Shown: positions 13,109 to 23,664 of the stretch, piece by piece | Layout: each line of letters begins with the position of its first letter | Numbering within the stretch: the first letter of the stretch is position 1 | Assembly: GCA_020726505.1 (NCBI GenBank) | Contig: JAHLEZ010000014.1 | Location: 1,302,001 to 1,366,000 of the forward strand | Reading direction: 5' to 3' | DNA: 64,000 bases | Source of the DNA: Leptodontidium sp. MPI-SDFR-AT-0119 | Lineage: Eukaryota > Ascomycota > Leotiomycetes > Helotiales > Leptodontidiaceae | Notes under the pieces: model-generated | Databases searched by the model: none | Seen by the model: only the letters and a program-made list of their open reading frames with translations | Told to the model about the DNA's origin: nothing | Program-made: the position numbers and the translations under genes

Positions 13109-13735
13109 CTAGAGCTCAGTGCCGAATACTGAAAGTTGACAGGGCGTTGGACAGTCGTTGTTTTCTGAATTGTTCACTACCATCCTCAGTGGCGTTGTCA
13201 ATCTCCTCGAACGAATACGACAACAGTGTGAAGGGACAGAAATAAAATAAAATACTTGCGTGCTCGGCGTACTTCCAGACCCTCGTAACTCTTGCCACCC
13301 CTTCTCTAACTCCAATACGTAAATGCTAGTAACCGCTCTTAGTAGCTTAGCTATCCTGCCGATCTTTGTATCCTTAACAATGTACCAGAATTCTAGCTCT
13401 TTCATGCGAATTACTCCATCTCCTTTTATCTTCGTAAGCACGGGCTTAGTGGCCTCTTTAATATTATTATTGGTAATAACAAACTTCGAGGTAATATCGT
13501 AACGCTTGGCAAACTCGATGACCTGTACAGTAATATTAATCTACTAAATTAAAGCCTCTTGCTTAGTCTGAGGTTACTTACCAGCTCAAACAGATGTATT
13601 TAAGGAACGTCCTTAATATCCTTTCTGTAGCCGAAGTTATTGAGATCGAGGACTTCGTTTGCGGTGTTAAAAGCCATTATTACTTCCAGATTGGCCGCAG
13701 TGACCTTGAAGTTGGTGAGGGGTCTTGGTAAGGAA
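13109..13735 (-). pseudogene. Decayed coding remnant, family not recognised
   Basis: On the minus strand two protein-like stretches join across a plausible intron (GTAAGT...CTGTACAG, about 13,510-13,580). The first reads VTAANLEVIMAFNTANEV, then NNFGYRKDIKDVP, an in-frame TAA, and IHLFEL; the second reads VIEFAKRYDITSKFVI and ELEFWYIVKDTKIGRIAKLL. Codon choice in the first half looks gene-like. The in-frame stop and the lack of ends suggest a decayed gene. I cannot name the family. Chance remains a real alternative. Confidence 0.35.
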
Positions 13736-16700
13736 AAGTCTGGCCCTCACAAGCATGGCTAATGGAATAGATGTATCGAACTTTATGAGCAGTTTATTGT
13801 CTAGGTTATGCTAATAGATATCTTTATGTATTGTGCAACCTCTCGATAGTCTCTAATATCTCCGAGGCTTTTTGAGCCTTCGAGGTGAATAATCTTGGGA
13901 GTCAGGGAGGTTAAAATGGAAAGTGTTGAACGCGAACACGAGGCCTGAGAGTAGCCAAACAGGGGTGTTAACGAGATTCAATACTGAGATGAGTTTAGAT
14001 ATTGAAGTACAAAAGGGAAGACATGTGCTCGGGGAGGAATCAAACAATAAACTACGGATGTGGCAAACCTTATCAGTGCGCTTGGAAATCATGCTTGGAA
14101 AGCCACGTACCGTAGCAGAGATTTGAAGATGTTTTTAGACGGATTGCTGAAATCGGGAGGTGGGATTCGAGATCGATCAAAGTGGATTTCGAATATTGTG
14201 AGTGGGAAAAGCTGGTGGAGGAAGAGTAGGATTGACGAAAATAGATGGGATGGCAACGATAAATTGGCGACTTGGTTCATGACAAACTCATGTTGTGATG
14301 TTGCAAGTAGAACTATATTTTTGAACGGGGGAATTATTTGATGATACTGAGACTGTAAGATGGAACAATTCTTTGAAGAGGGTGAGACCCTTGAGATGGC
14401 TCCGTTGGGACCACTGTTGCCTGTGACCTCTTTAGGGTATTGATACAGCAATATATACCGAGACAACTCGAGATTGACTTAACTTCTAATGTTTAGATAT
14501 TCTCTTGTACAGCGTATTTCTGCACACTTTAGGATGTAGCAACAGTAACACCTTCTGGAAGTGGTGTGTCATGTGTGGATTTCCGTGGAGGCTCGCAACG
14601 TCGATTCTGACATTTTGTAGAAGCGTAGGATATAAATTATAGCGCTGCGACTCGCCCTCTCGCCCGTTGACGTGATAGCCTATAGGTCCACACCTTTCCA
14701 CTTGGATGGAAGTGGCGTTGGCGATGATGTTTTAGACGAGAGTTCTGTTGTGTTGGGGAGCGGGGAGGAGAGTGTTTGAGATTTTGGAAATTGTAGAAAG
14801 CGTTATGAAATGAAAAAGAGTGTTTGCGCTGCAAGTGCTGCTGTCGATTCAGATCGCACTGTCAAGTCTCGAGAGAGATTGATGGCGGGGAATTGGTGGA
14901 GACATTCGCAGTTGTAAGAAAGCAGGAATTTGAGTCCTACAACCTAGGACGAAACTGATACTTGAAGTGAAGAATGAAAAAAAATGTGTAAGCAAAGTTA
15001 TCGCCGCTATCCTCGAGGCCCTAGTGCCATGATATGCATTCGTCGTTACGGAAATGCTTGTTTGGGTCCATAATTTACCCGTTAATGATATTTATACATA
15101 TCTTCAAGACTAATCTTGCGGTTCTGAGATAAGGTCATCTTACAAAAATTGAATTGGAAGACTTCAGGAAAGTAATCACGATAGGTGAATCTCTCTCTGG
15201 CTAACGAAACTAAGCCGAAGCTCAAATTTTGGGGTTTAAAAGGAAAGAGTAAGATGGGAACGTAGAGAAACTATATGGACAACGACAACGGGGCCATGTA
15301 TAAGTGATTGGAACGACAAGATCGGGCTTTGAAGATGTCGTGTCCGGATATTGTAGAAGTTCGGGGAGCGTGACTTTTGAGACTTCGGAGTTCAAAGTGG
15401 TATGTTGTTACTTGGTGTTCTGGTGGAAATGGGGTATGGCTGTGGGAGTCTGAGAGATGATGACAGCAAAAGATAGATTGGCAAGGGTTGCTGGGCATGA
15501 CATGTATAATGGATGCGGGAGAGGCTGAAAGACCAGGGGTATCTTTGGTGGTTGAGTCTTTCAGGATTTGCATCACATCGAGGTCATGCTACAGAGCCTA
15601 CGATACTGAATCTTCGCAGGCAGACATGTGTCTATGGTGAGATAAAGCCAACGCGTACGGGCAGATGAAATGCTATCTGATATTTCTTACATAGTGTGGA
15701 AGCTAGCTGAAGCCATCTAGTCAATTGTCCTTGAAGTGACTGTTTTCTCAAGAGCTCTTCCATGTTGCGAGCTCGAATTATCCGCAAATCCACTTGTGAC
15801 TGTACGGGGCAAACTGTGACTCTCCCTCGACTTTCAAGGCTGACCATATGCTGTTTCTCGCGTGGAAACCAATCGTACCCTTGTAGAATTAAACGAAGAG
15901 CGGCGAATGATTGATGCCAGAAGCAACTGGAATGTTCTTGGTGTGAGTCAAGCGGCGTCTCCAGTGGATAATGGCAGCTCGCCGAATAGATTCACTGATG
16001 CCTCATGATATGAGGCGGGTGCAAGAATGCAATGGTGATTTGAAGAAGTAGGCTCGGTTGAACAATCCGATTCCATTGGATGAATAGAGGAAGAGAGGCA
16101 AATACAATGTGGTGGTGATATGATGGGAGTAGAAGTCAGATCTGGAATACTCAACTTTGAGATGACATAGAGTATTGTAAAGACCCTCGAAGGCTGACTT
16201 CTGAAATGGGACAGCAGCAGTGACATGAGTTAAGCATGGGATCGGAAGAATTAAGCTTGCTAGAAGATATCTTGCAGAGAGACTTCTTGAAGCAATGGAC
16301 ATCATAATCTGATTCTTGAGGCTCTTGAGACCCCCTGAAGCTGACCAGAGTACTGCATTGTAGCCTATCCTTATCCAAGATCCTCCACCTTTCCAAAGAT
16401 GATAACTTGTGATTCCTTTCGCGGGTTGGTAGATTATTCATGAACCCTTTCATCTTGACATGTAGATGACTGGATACCAGACCTGGACTTGGCTTTCGAA
16501 CTCGTACTTGACAAATAGCAACGGACCAAACAAAGGGAGTTGAAAAATTCCTTGTTGACCGGGAGACTCTCCGTACTTTACCCCTCCAGCTCTGTATTAC
16601 CCCACTTTCATGTGACCGTTGAGAAAAGGGTTTGATTAATGGCCTTGATTGCATGTATATTGCGGTGATAGCAGTACTTTCAACCTATCTTGAAGGGTGA

Positions 16701-17089
16701 AGATATATCCCTAATAATACCAGATCAAATCGTCCTATTGACTGCATCATTCCATTCGATATCGTCCGGCGAAAGACTCATGACGTTTGCCGCCATGTTT
16801 GAGAAGGGCACGAAGCTAAGCCACAATCGGCCTAGCTCAGCAGAAACTCTTTCGCTTAGACTCTAGTGGGGTTGCCGCACCACACCTACTTATTCCCTCC
16901 TCCCCCTCCAACTCTCGAAAAATTCTTGAATCGTCGCACATACCCCGATTCAAGCAATCACTCTGTGCAGTACGTCTCCAGCACCTTGATCCATCATCAA
17001 CATCTCCCTTACTGACCGCGCCTTCATCAGATTCAACTTCTTTCAAAGAAACAAACACACAAAACCGTCAATAATCACAAACCGCCATC
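13736..17089. other. Gene-poor stretch and tef1 promoter
   Basis: About 3.3 kb without a supported gene. Several 60-170-residue open frames exist on both strands but lack domains, signal sequences and splice logic. The last few hundred bases (CT-rich, ending CCGCCATCATGG) are the likely promoter and leader of tef1. Confidence 0.5.
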
Positions 17090-19120
17090 ATGGGGTGAGT
17101 CAAGTCCAGTCCTTCTTCCTTCCAGCCAGCCCTGTGCCAGCCAGCCATCCGCCTTCGATCAGCAGCATCATGGCGACAATGACCTCGATCTTAATGGGCA
17201 GCCTGCTAACGTATTCTTCTTGTGCAGTAAGGAAAAGATGCACATCAACGTGGTCGTTATCGGCCACGTCGATTCCGGAAAGTCCACCACCACCGGTAAG
17301 CACACTGCGACCGCAACAACCTCTCCTCCTCCTTCGAACGACGGGCTCACAATACATAATAGGTCACTTGATCTACAAGTGCGGTGGAATCGACAAGCGT
17401 ACCATCGAGAAGTTCGAGAAGGTATGAATTATTTGAATTATTTCGCTGTCTTTCATCATTCCTTTCACGCATCCATTTTACCCCTCACCCCTCTCTCTGC
17501 TGGGCTGGGCTGGGCTGGCTTATCGCAAATTTTGCCCCTCGGTGGGGCATTTCACAATCGCTTTTTTTGTGCGCCCGAGCGTTCTCGCTGCAGTGCCAAC
17601 GCCTCGCCTCGCCTCGCCTCGCCGCAATTGCTGCCCAACAACCACATCATCACCTTCCTATCTATCTACACGCAAGACAACATCACCGCACTGCACCACA
17701 ATATCACATCACTATATCATATCTTCTCATACAATGTCTCCTACAGTCACTGACCCTCATAATAGGAAGCCGCCGAATTGGGCAAGGGTTCTTTCAAGTA
17801 TGCGTGGGTTCTTGACAAGCTAAAGGCCGAGCGTGAGCGTGGTATCACCATTGATATCGCTCTCTGGAAGTTCGAGACCCCCAAGTACTACGTCACCGTC
17901 ATTGGTATGTGCCTCCGTTACAGGCAGACACTTGCATGCATAATCCTAACCCTCTGCAGATGCCCCTGGTCACCGTGATTTCATCAAGAACATGATCACT
18001 GGTACCTCCCAGGCCGATTGCGCTATTCTCATCATTGCCGCCGGTACTGGTGAGTTCGAGGCTGGTATCTCTAAGGATGGCCAGACCCGTGAGCACGCTC
18101 TCCTCGCCTACACCCTTGGTGTCAAGCAGCTCATCGTCGCCATCAACAAGATGGACACCACCAAGTGGTCCGAGTCTCGTTTCCAAGAGATCATCAAGGA
18201 GACCTCCAACTTCATCAAGAAGGTCGGATACAACCCAAAGACTGTTGCTTTCGTTCCTATCTCCGGATTCAACGGTGACAACATGATCGACAACTCCCCC
18301 AACTGCCCATGGTACAAGGGTTGGGAGAAGGAGACCAAGGCTGGCAAGTCCTCTGGCAAGACCCTCCTCGAGGCCATTGATGCCATCGACCCACCTTCCC
18401 GCCCAACTGACAAGCCCCTCCGTCTTCCTCTCCAGGATGTCTACAAGATTGGCGGTATTGGCACGGTGCCAGTCGGTCGTGTCGAGACCGGTATCATCAA
18501 GGCCGGTATGGTCGTCACCTTCGCCCCCGCTGGTGTCACCACTGAAGTCAAGTCCGTCGAGATGCACCACGAGCAGCTTGTCGAGGGTCTCCCAGGAGAC
18601 AACGTTGGCTTCAACGTCAAAAACGTCTCCGTCAAGGAAATCCGTCGTGGTAACGTTGCTGGTGACTCCAAGAACGACCCACCTAAGGCTGCTGAGTCCT
18701 TCAACGCCCAGGTCATCGTTCTTAACCACCCTGGTCAAGTCGGTGCTGGTTACGCTCCAGTCCTTGATTGCCACACTGCCCACATTGCTTGCAAGTTCGG
18801 TGAGCTCTTGGAGAAGATCGATCGTCGTACCGGTAAATCCATTGAGAACACCCCCAAGTTCATCAAGTCGGGTGATGCTGCCATCGTCAAGATGATTCCA
18901 TCCAAGCCCATGTGTGTTGAGGCCTTCACTGATTACCCACCTCTTGGACGTTTCGCCGTTCGCGATATGAGACAGACGGTACGATTCCCCCATCCTTCGA
19001 ACTATTGAGCCTCTGCTAACTTCCATATAGGTTGCTGTCGGTGTCATCAAGAGCGTCGTCAAGTCTGACAAGGCCGGTAAGGTTACCAAGGCAGCTGTCA
19101 AGGCCACCAAGGGCAAGTAA
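17090..19120 (+). CDS. tef1: Translation elongation factor 1-alpha
   Basis: Six exons: 17090-17094, 17228-17295, 17363-17421, 17766-17904, 17960-18978 and 19031-19120, giving 459 residues, the usual length. EF-1alpha binds GTP and delivers aminoacyl-tRNA to the ribosomal A site in the cytosol. The G1 loop (GHVDSGKST), G3 (DAPGHRD) and G4 (NKMD) are intact, followed by the beta-barrel domains and a lysine-rich C-terminus ending KGK. Exon 1 is only five bases (ATGGG), so codon 2 is split. Introns 1-3 lie near the 5' end; intron 3 (about 340 nt) has CTGGG and CCTCG tandem runs, typical of the variable introns used as species markers. Codon use is strongly biased to C-ending codons, as expected for a highly expressed gene. 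Confidence 0.98.
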
Positions 19121-19454
19121 ACTTGTCATTCTTCCGCTGGTTTGTTTTCCTGGTCCCGAGATGTCAAGATATGCGAGGCTGGGGATGGTAGGACGGTGCT
19201 ATGGTCTAGATAGCTATTTTTTGCGAAGAATGGCAATGGATTTCTGAACACCTGAACTCTTATCAAACCTGGATGATATTGTGACACTGTTTTGTGAAGA
19301 TGCTATGCTGCTGACCTCGTCGCCTTCTTGTATCTTGTATAGTCGTCGTCTTGTTTGCTTAATTTATGTGATGATGCGTCGATTTTCCCCTCCCCTTCCA
19401 ATTAATCGTCCCCTTGATCAACCGCCCCAACTATGCATCCCACTACATTCCAAG
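19121..19454. other. tef1 3' region
   Basis: T-rich 3' untranslated and downstream sequence of tef1. No other feature is seen before the inverted repeat. Confidence 0.5.
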
Positions 19455-19648
19455 CCTTGATCTAGCACATCGAGGAGGTCTCCGATGCAAGTTTGAGTCG
19501 GCGTTTTCCTAGGCTTAAGACCCAAGTCACACCTACTTTAGCTGATGTGACCTTTCCTTCGATTTACACTGTGGAGACTTAGGTTTAAGCCTAGGAAAAC
19601 GCCGACTCAAACTTGCATCGGAGACCTCCTCGATGTGCTAGATCAAGG
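19455..19648. repeat. Perfect 64-bp inverted repeat around a 66-bp spacer
   Basis: The arm at 19455-19518 (starting CCTTGATCTAGCACATCGAG) is matched base for base by the reverse complement at 19585-19648. Just inside the arms the pairing continues imperfectly for about 14 bp (one mismatch and one indel). The structure would form a large hairpin in RNA or a cruciform in DNA. It resembles a foldback or MITE-like element; no clear target-site duplication is visible. Confidence 0.9.
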
Positions 19649-20137
19649 TTCTATTTGATGTTGAGGTTAAGGTTGAAATTGATGTGATGAGGCTGGTTTT
19701 TGTACTGGGTGAGAGGAGATTCTCAATGGGCTAGAACTGAAGGAGTGATATGGTGATAATAATCTGAGATATCGGTCCCTTTATTGAGGGTAGGGGGAAG
19801 GGGGGAAGAGGAGGGGGTAATTTTCATCAGGAGAGATTTACTTAATGTTGGAGATGATGTCGTAGGTCTGATCGCCTTCTACTTACTGAGCACCATTTCA
19901 TTGCATTTGATCTTGGGAGTCCTCCATGTGGATGGTTTCGGATTCTATTTTGGCTGCTGTGGTTTTGGTGGGCTGCTGAGCAGTATTTGGGCGTGGCGTG
20001 TTGATCCTGAAATGGGATTTAGGAGGCGCGAAGGGATTTCAACAGGGTTGGTGGATGGGGATGAGAGCATTACGAAGTTAAGGGTATGGACTAAGTTAGG
20101 GTGGTCAGGTGGCATTGGTCCATTTCAAGATATCCCC
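19649..20137. other. Intergenic between inverted repeat and TIR element
   Basis: A G-rich open frame exists here but has no domain or signal and is probably not coding. Confidence 0.45.
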
Positions 20138-20139
20138 TA

Positions 20140-20183
20140 ACGTGACTCCCTGCGTAGCGAGACGCACCCTGTAACGAGACAAA
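20140..20183 (+). repeat. Left terminal inverted repeat
   Basis: It begins ACGTGACTCCCTGCGTAGCG and ends GAGACAAA. It matches the reverse complement of 23533-23576 at 42 of 44 positions and is preceded by TA. Confidence 0.85.
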
Positions 20184-20778
20184 CCATAGGTACTTCGAAT
20201 TCAAGTGGCTCTAAATTTGCGAATCTGTCAAAATTTCTATATATTTTTATTTCGCTTATATTGTATGCCTCTCTCGAACACTCCTGACCTATTAAATTCG
20301 AAAATTATGATTGCCTCGTCGCCGCCCACCTGAATTATAGTGGGCCTCTGATTATAGTATAATAGGACCCTCGACCCGTGATACCCACCATCAAGCTCTT
20401 TTCGCTTTTCAAACTCATAGAACAGTTAGATATGGATTTCTAAGTATCATCACGATGCTAAAATTTTATTCTCAGTGTTGTGGCGGCTAGAGCGCGCTAT
20501 GTCATGCGCTGTCGCCACATAGGCTGATACCTCCTCTAATCAAGCGAGCAAGGATCCTGGTCAGCTGCATTGTGGTTACGGTAATCTCGGTAAAATTTAT
20601 TGTAATAAAATGTGTGGCTGCGACGTTTGTGGCTGTGCATCCCTTGCCGGAAAATTCCCGTTTCCTGACATCCTCCGATCAGAGCTCTGGAAGCTCCATC
20701 CTCTTCAATATCACTCTTTTACCCTCATATGGTCGGCAAACATGATCCCAAGCTGGCTTCATTCATCACCTCCTTTTC

Positions 20779-22878
20779 TTACAGCAGATCAACCATCATC
20801 TCTGGAGGATAATGCTCCAGAAATTCGCCATGCATGATCCCCAAAACGTATGACTGGCCAAGGATTTTATAACATCCATTCCCAACTGGTCGGAGCACGT
20901 AGGGAACGTCGACATCCGGAAAAATGACGACCTTGTCATCGGCCTCCATTTGCCGCGGACCGATCCCAATATAGCCTGTGCCGATGGTGAAGGGAGAATA
21001 GGCCTCTAACCATTGAATGATGGCTGTTCTATGGAAAAGGCAGTTGGTAGGGTCAACACCGCCTTCTTTAAGCACAAAGAACTGCTTTTTGTACTCTTCC
21101 ATATTCTTCCGCCACGATTGTAAGAACTCTGGATTGGATGGTACGTCAGTTTGCAAGCTAAAGAGCCACCAGAGCGGTTTTCCATGCAGTGCACAATTCA
21201 GGTCCTTTTCTAGTCCGAAGAAGTGTTCAGTCTCGCTTATTATGGATCGTGCCATTGCCATTTGAGCGACTTCGAAGTCATCCTCATCTTGGAGCCATGT
21301 TCGTATCGATAAGTCGCAGACTCGCTCGACATTGCCAATGATTCGACACGGTATTCGAAGAGTATCTGGACGTGGGAAGTTTAGAAGCGAGAGTTTGCAG
21401 CGATAAGATTTCGAAGCTTCAAATTGCTTGACTTTAATCTCTGCACGACCCTTGTGAAGAAGATACAGAGGTCCGAATACTGGATAAGAAGGGTAGATTG
21501 CTTCTCCGATGTTTACCCATGAAGGCCAAAACGGCGATGTTCCGGCTATCGGGTAGGGGGACGGCAACCTTGGATCGTCTGGAAATCCGAACCATGGATA
21601 GTCTGGATATTGAAACCACTGGCCTTCTTGAATATGGCGCATGCCATGACGTAACAGCGTTAATTTCATGACTTCCGATATCAATTGTATGGGCGATTTG
21701 TTGTAACTAACAAGATCTCGTAAACCTTCCATATCCGACGAAATGCTCATGAGTCCATATACTTTGTCCAAGGGATCGGTGCTCCTTAGAAGACCACACT
21801 GTTGCAGCATGACGTGAATCGTGTCCCAAGACTGTGCAGAATTCCTGGTTGAAAACATGCTTTGTCTCCTGGTTGCAATAAACGACAGACTGTTTTCTGA
21901 AGATGTAAAGCACTCGTAGAGCTCGCTTATTTTTGTGCCCACAGCCTTTTGCTGTGGAGTAAACATTGCTCCTCGTGTGAACTCGTATATGGCGTGCAGA
22001 TAATCCAATTTCGCCGACTTGCTACCGCATTTTAAAATGACCAGCTTTGGGAGAACCATTTCTTGCACGATCCAAATTCGTCTCCAAAGAGGACGATCCA
22101 TGATGTGCCGCCATGCAGACGCTGCTTTATCGAAATCCGCATTGAGAGGCGGAATCAGTTCGTCTCGCATTCTGTTATACGACGACTCTTCGATAAGGAT
22201 ATCAACTGCATCTAGTATGATTGCAATGCAAGATCTTGGGACACTGTCAAATACTGAGTCGAAGGTGAAGGGATCTCGCGTATTTGAGTCGCCATCTGAG
22301 CGTAGAGCCTCCCTAAGTTCAACAAATGCAGGGAGGTCTGGAGGATCTTCGATTTCTTCGCCAGAATGATTGATCACGTTATCCAAATAGGCCACCAAGA
22401 GATTTCGAAGCCACCGAGCACCTACAGTGTTGATAGCGTGCATAGCGCGATAGCTCTTCTTGTCGCCTGACCCAAGCCATGCGAAGTTGGCTACACAGCC
22501 GCTGTAAATTTCGGACATTTTCTTAACTTGGTCAACTCGCTCGTCCATGTCCCCTTGATTGATACAGATGCCATCCACCCATAGTGCCTCCATCTCCTCA
22601 TGCTCGAGCTGGGTGAGTGCCGCTCCAAGGTTAGGTGTAATATGGATCAGGACGCCATCCACATATATGGGCCAGGTGAGGTTCGGATCTCCCCAGACAT
22701 AGGAAAGACAATGATAACTAGGGTTTTCGCTCAGTGATACCGTGTACAACGATACGTTGAGACGCTGGGGATTTCTGAGCCGTCTCTTTTGAAACTTAAG
22801 GAGTCGGACCTCATTTCTGTCTTTGTCCAATTTCTTATAGATTAGGCCTCTCTCAGGTATGCTCTGCTGGTTGCCCAT
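20779..22878 (-). CDS. HET-domain (heterokaryon incompatibility) protein
   Basis: A single uninterrupted ORF of 699 residues. The N-terminal HET domain has its hallmark blocks: YHCLSYVWGD at about 55-64, and LWVDGICINQGD followed by ERVDQVKKMSEIYSG. The C-terminus has the common closing block of large HET proteins (VDVPYVLRPVGNGCYKILG then GIMHGE). HET proteins mediate cell death after fusion of unlike fungal individuals, and the domain is distantly TIR-like; whether this member acts in self/non-self recognition is unknown. The gene is the sole cargo of the TIR-bounded element around it, with no frame lesion. The ATG follows AAA at -3 to -1 and the stop lies about 0.64 kb inside the left end. 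Confidence 0.93.
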   Translation of the reverse strand: MGNQQSIPERGLIYKKLDKDRNEVRLLKFQKRRLRNPQRLNVSLYTVSLSENPSYHCLSYVWGDPNLTWPIYVDGVLIHITPNLGAALTQLEHEEMEALWVDGICINQGDMDERVDQVKKMSEIYSGCVANFAWLGSGDKKSYRAMHAINTVGARWLRNLLVAYLDNVINHSGEEIEDPPDLPAFVELREALRSDGDSNTRDPFTFDSVFDSVPRSCIAIILDAVDILIEESSYNRMRDELIPPLNADFDKAASAWRHIMDRPLWRRIWIVQEMVLPKLVILKCGSKSAKLDYLHAIYEFTRGAMFTPQQKAVGTKISELYECFTSSENSLSFIATRRQSMFSTRNSAQSWDTIHVMLQQCGLLRSTDPLDKVYGLMSISSDMEGLRDLVSYNKSPIQLISEVMKLTLLRHGMRHIQEGQWFQYPDYPWFGFPDDPRLPSPYPIAGTSPFWPSWVNIGEAIYPSYPVFGPLYLLHKGRAEIKVKQFEASKSYRCKLSLLNFPRPDTLRIPCRIIGNVERVCDLSIRTWLQDEDDFEVAQMAMARSIISETEHFFGLEKDLNCALHGKPLWWLFSLQTDVPSNPEFLQSWRKNMEEYKKQFFVLKEGGVDPTNCLFHRTAIIQWLEAYSPFTIGTGYIGIGPRQMEADDKVVIFPDVDVPYVLRPVGNGCYKILGQSYVLGIMHGEFLEHYPPEMMVDLL

Positions 22879-23532
22879 TTAAGGTCTAGGAGTGGGTACC
22901 GATGATATGGAAGATGGGGTTCTGAGGATACGGTTGCTTGATGTATCCTACTCATGAGGACTGATAAGGAATCTGTTACAAATGGTGACGTGGAAGGAGA
23001 CGGGCAACGACGAGATGACGCTCCCCCAGGCACCAGCGTGCTGCCCCCTACCATGGAAAGTTCGAGAAACCTACTCCTACGCCACATACACGTGATCATA
23101 CCTGAAAATCGTGGCTCGGTAAATATAGCGAGACCGAGCGTGAATACGGTATATCGTGACCAGGGTCATGCACATTATTAAGCACTAAAACATGTGGCGT
23201 TTTATGCCCCTCTCCTCTCACCAGCGTAACTCCCGGACTGCATTCTTTTCCTCTCTGAGTGCCTTCAAATTTGGAGCCATATTATTTCGTTATAGGACCC
23301 TTCCCTAAGTGCTCCGAATTTTAGAAAGACGCTAATAGTCGCGATTAAACAGGGGGGAACAGCCAACGCGGCGATCGGTGGCGTGATTGAAACGATCGAT
23401 AGCATAATCAACCGTGATCTTTTTCTTATTGTTAAGTGGTCTCCTCAAGGAGAAATAGTTAAGGAAAGGTTATATATTCATAATTACTTCGTAGACTTAA
23501 TATGAAAATTTTTGTGACTCCTAAAGTATAGA

Positions 23533-23576
23533 TTTGTCTCGTTACAGGGCGCGTCTCGCTACGCAGGGAGACACGT
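23533..23576 (-). repeat. Right terminal inverted repeat
   Basis: Reverse complement of the left repeat with two mismatches; followed directly by TA and then unrelated flanking sequence. Confidence 0.85.
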
Positions 23577-23664
23577 TACCCTTCTCCAAGAACGTTAGGA
23601 AAGCATGGTATAAAGGATTGAATTAGCCGATAGGTTCTCACCCGTGTCTGGGGACTGCAGAACA

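Larger units (their letters stand above)
20140..23576. mobile_element. TIR element with TA target site carrying a HET gene
   Basis: The segment is bounded by 44-bp terminal inverted repeats that differ at two positions, and both ends abut a TA dinucleotide (20138-20139 and 23577-23578). A TA target duplication is the mark of Tc1/mariner/pogo-type DNA transposons. The 3,437-bp interior holds a single intact gene, a HET-domain protein on the minus strand; no transposase is seen. It is therefore best read as a non-autonomous element that captured or carries the gene. About 0.6 kb of non-coding, AT-rich sequence lies on each side of the gene. Confidence 0.75.

Noticed and set aside
14060..14466. 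Overlapping plus and minus open frames of 93 and 125 residues
   Set aside because: Neither shows gene-like composition or domains; they overlap each other.
16151..16654. 167-residue minus-strand open frame in the gene-poor region
   Set aside because: No recognisable family, signal peptide or intron structure; overlaps another frame on the same strand.
17500..17630. CTGGG and CCTCG tandem runs as a functional repeat
   Set aside because: They sit in tef1 intron 3, where such variable simple repeats are common.
17899..19116. 405-residue open frame on the minus strand opposite tef1
   Set aside because: It is the antisense shadow of the strongly codon-biased tef1 exon; biased codons keep the reverse frame free of stops.
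19784..20140. 118-residue plus-strand open frame ending at the left TIR
   Set aside because: Low-complexity Gly-rich start and no family; ends by chance at the element border.
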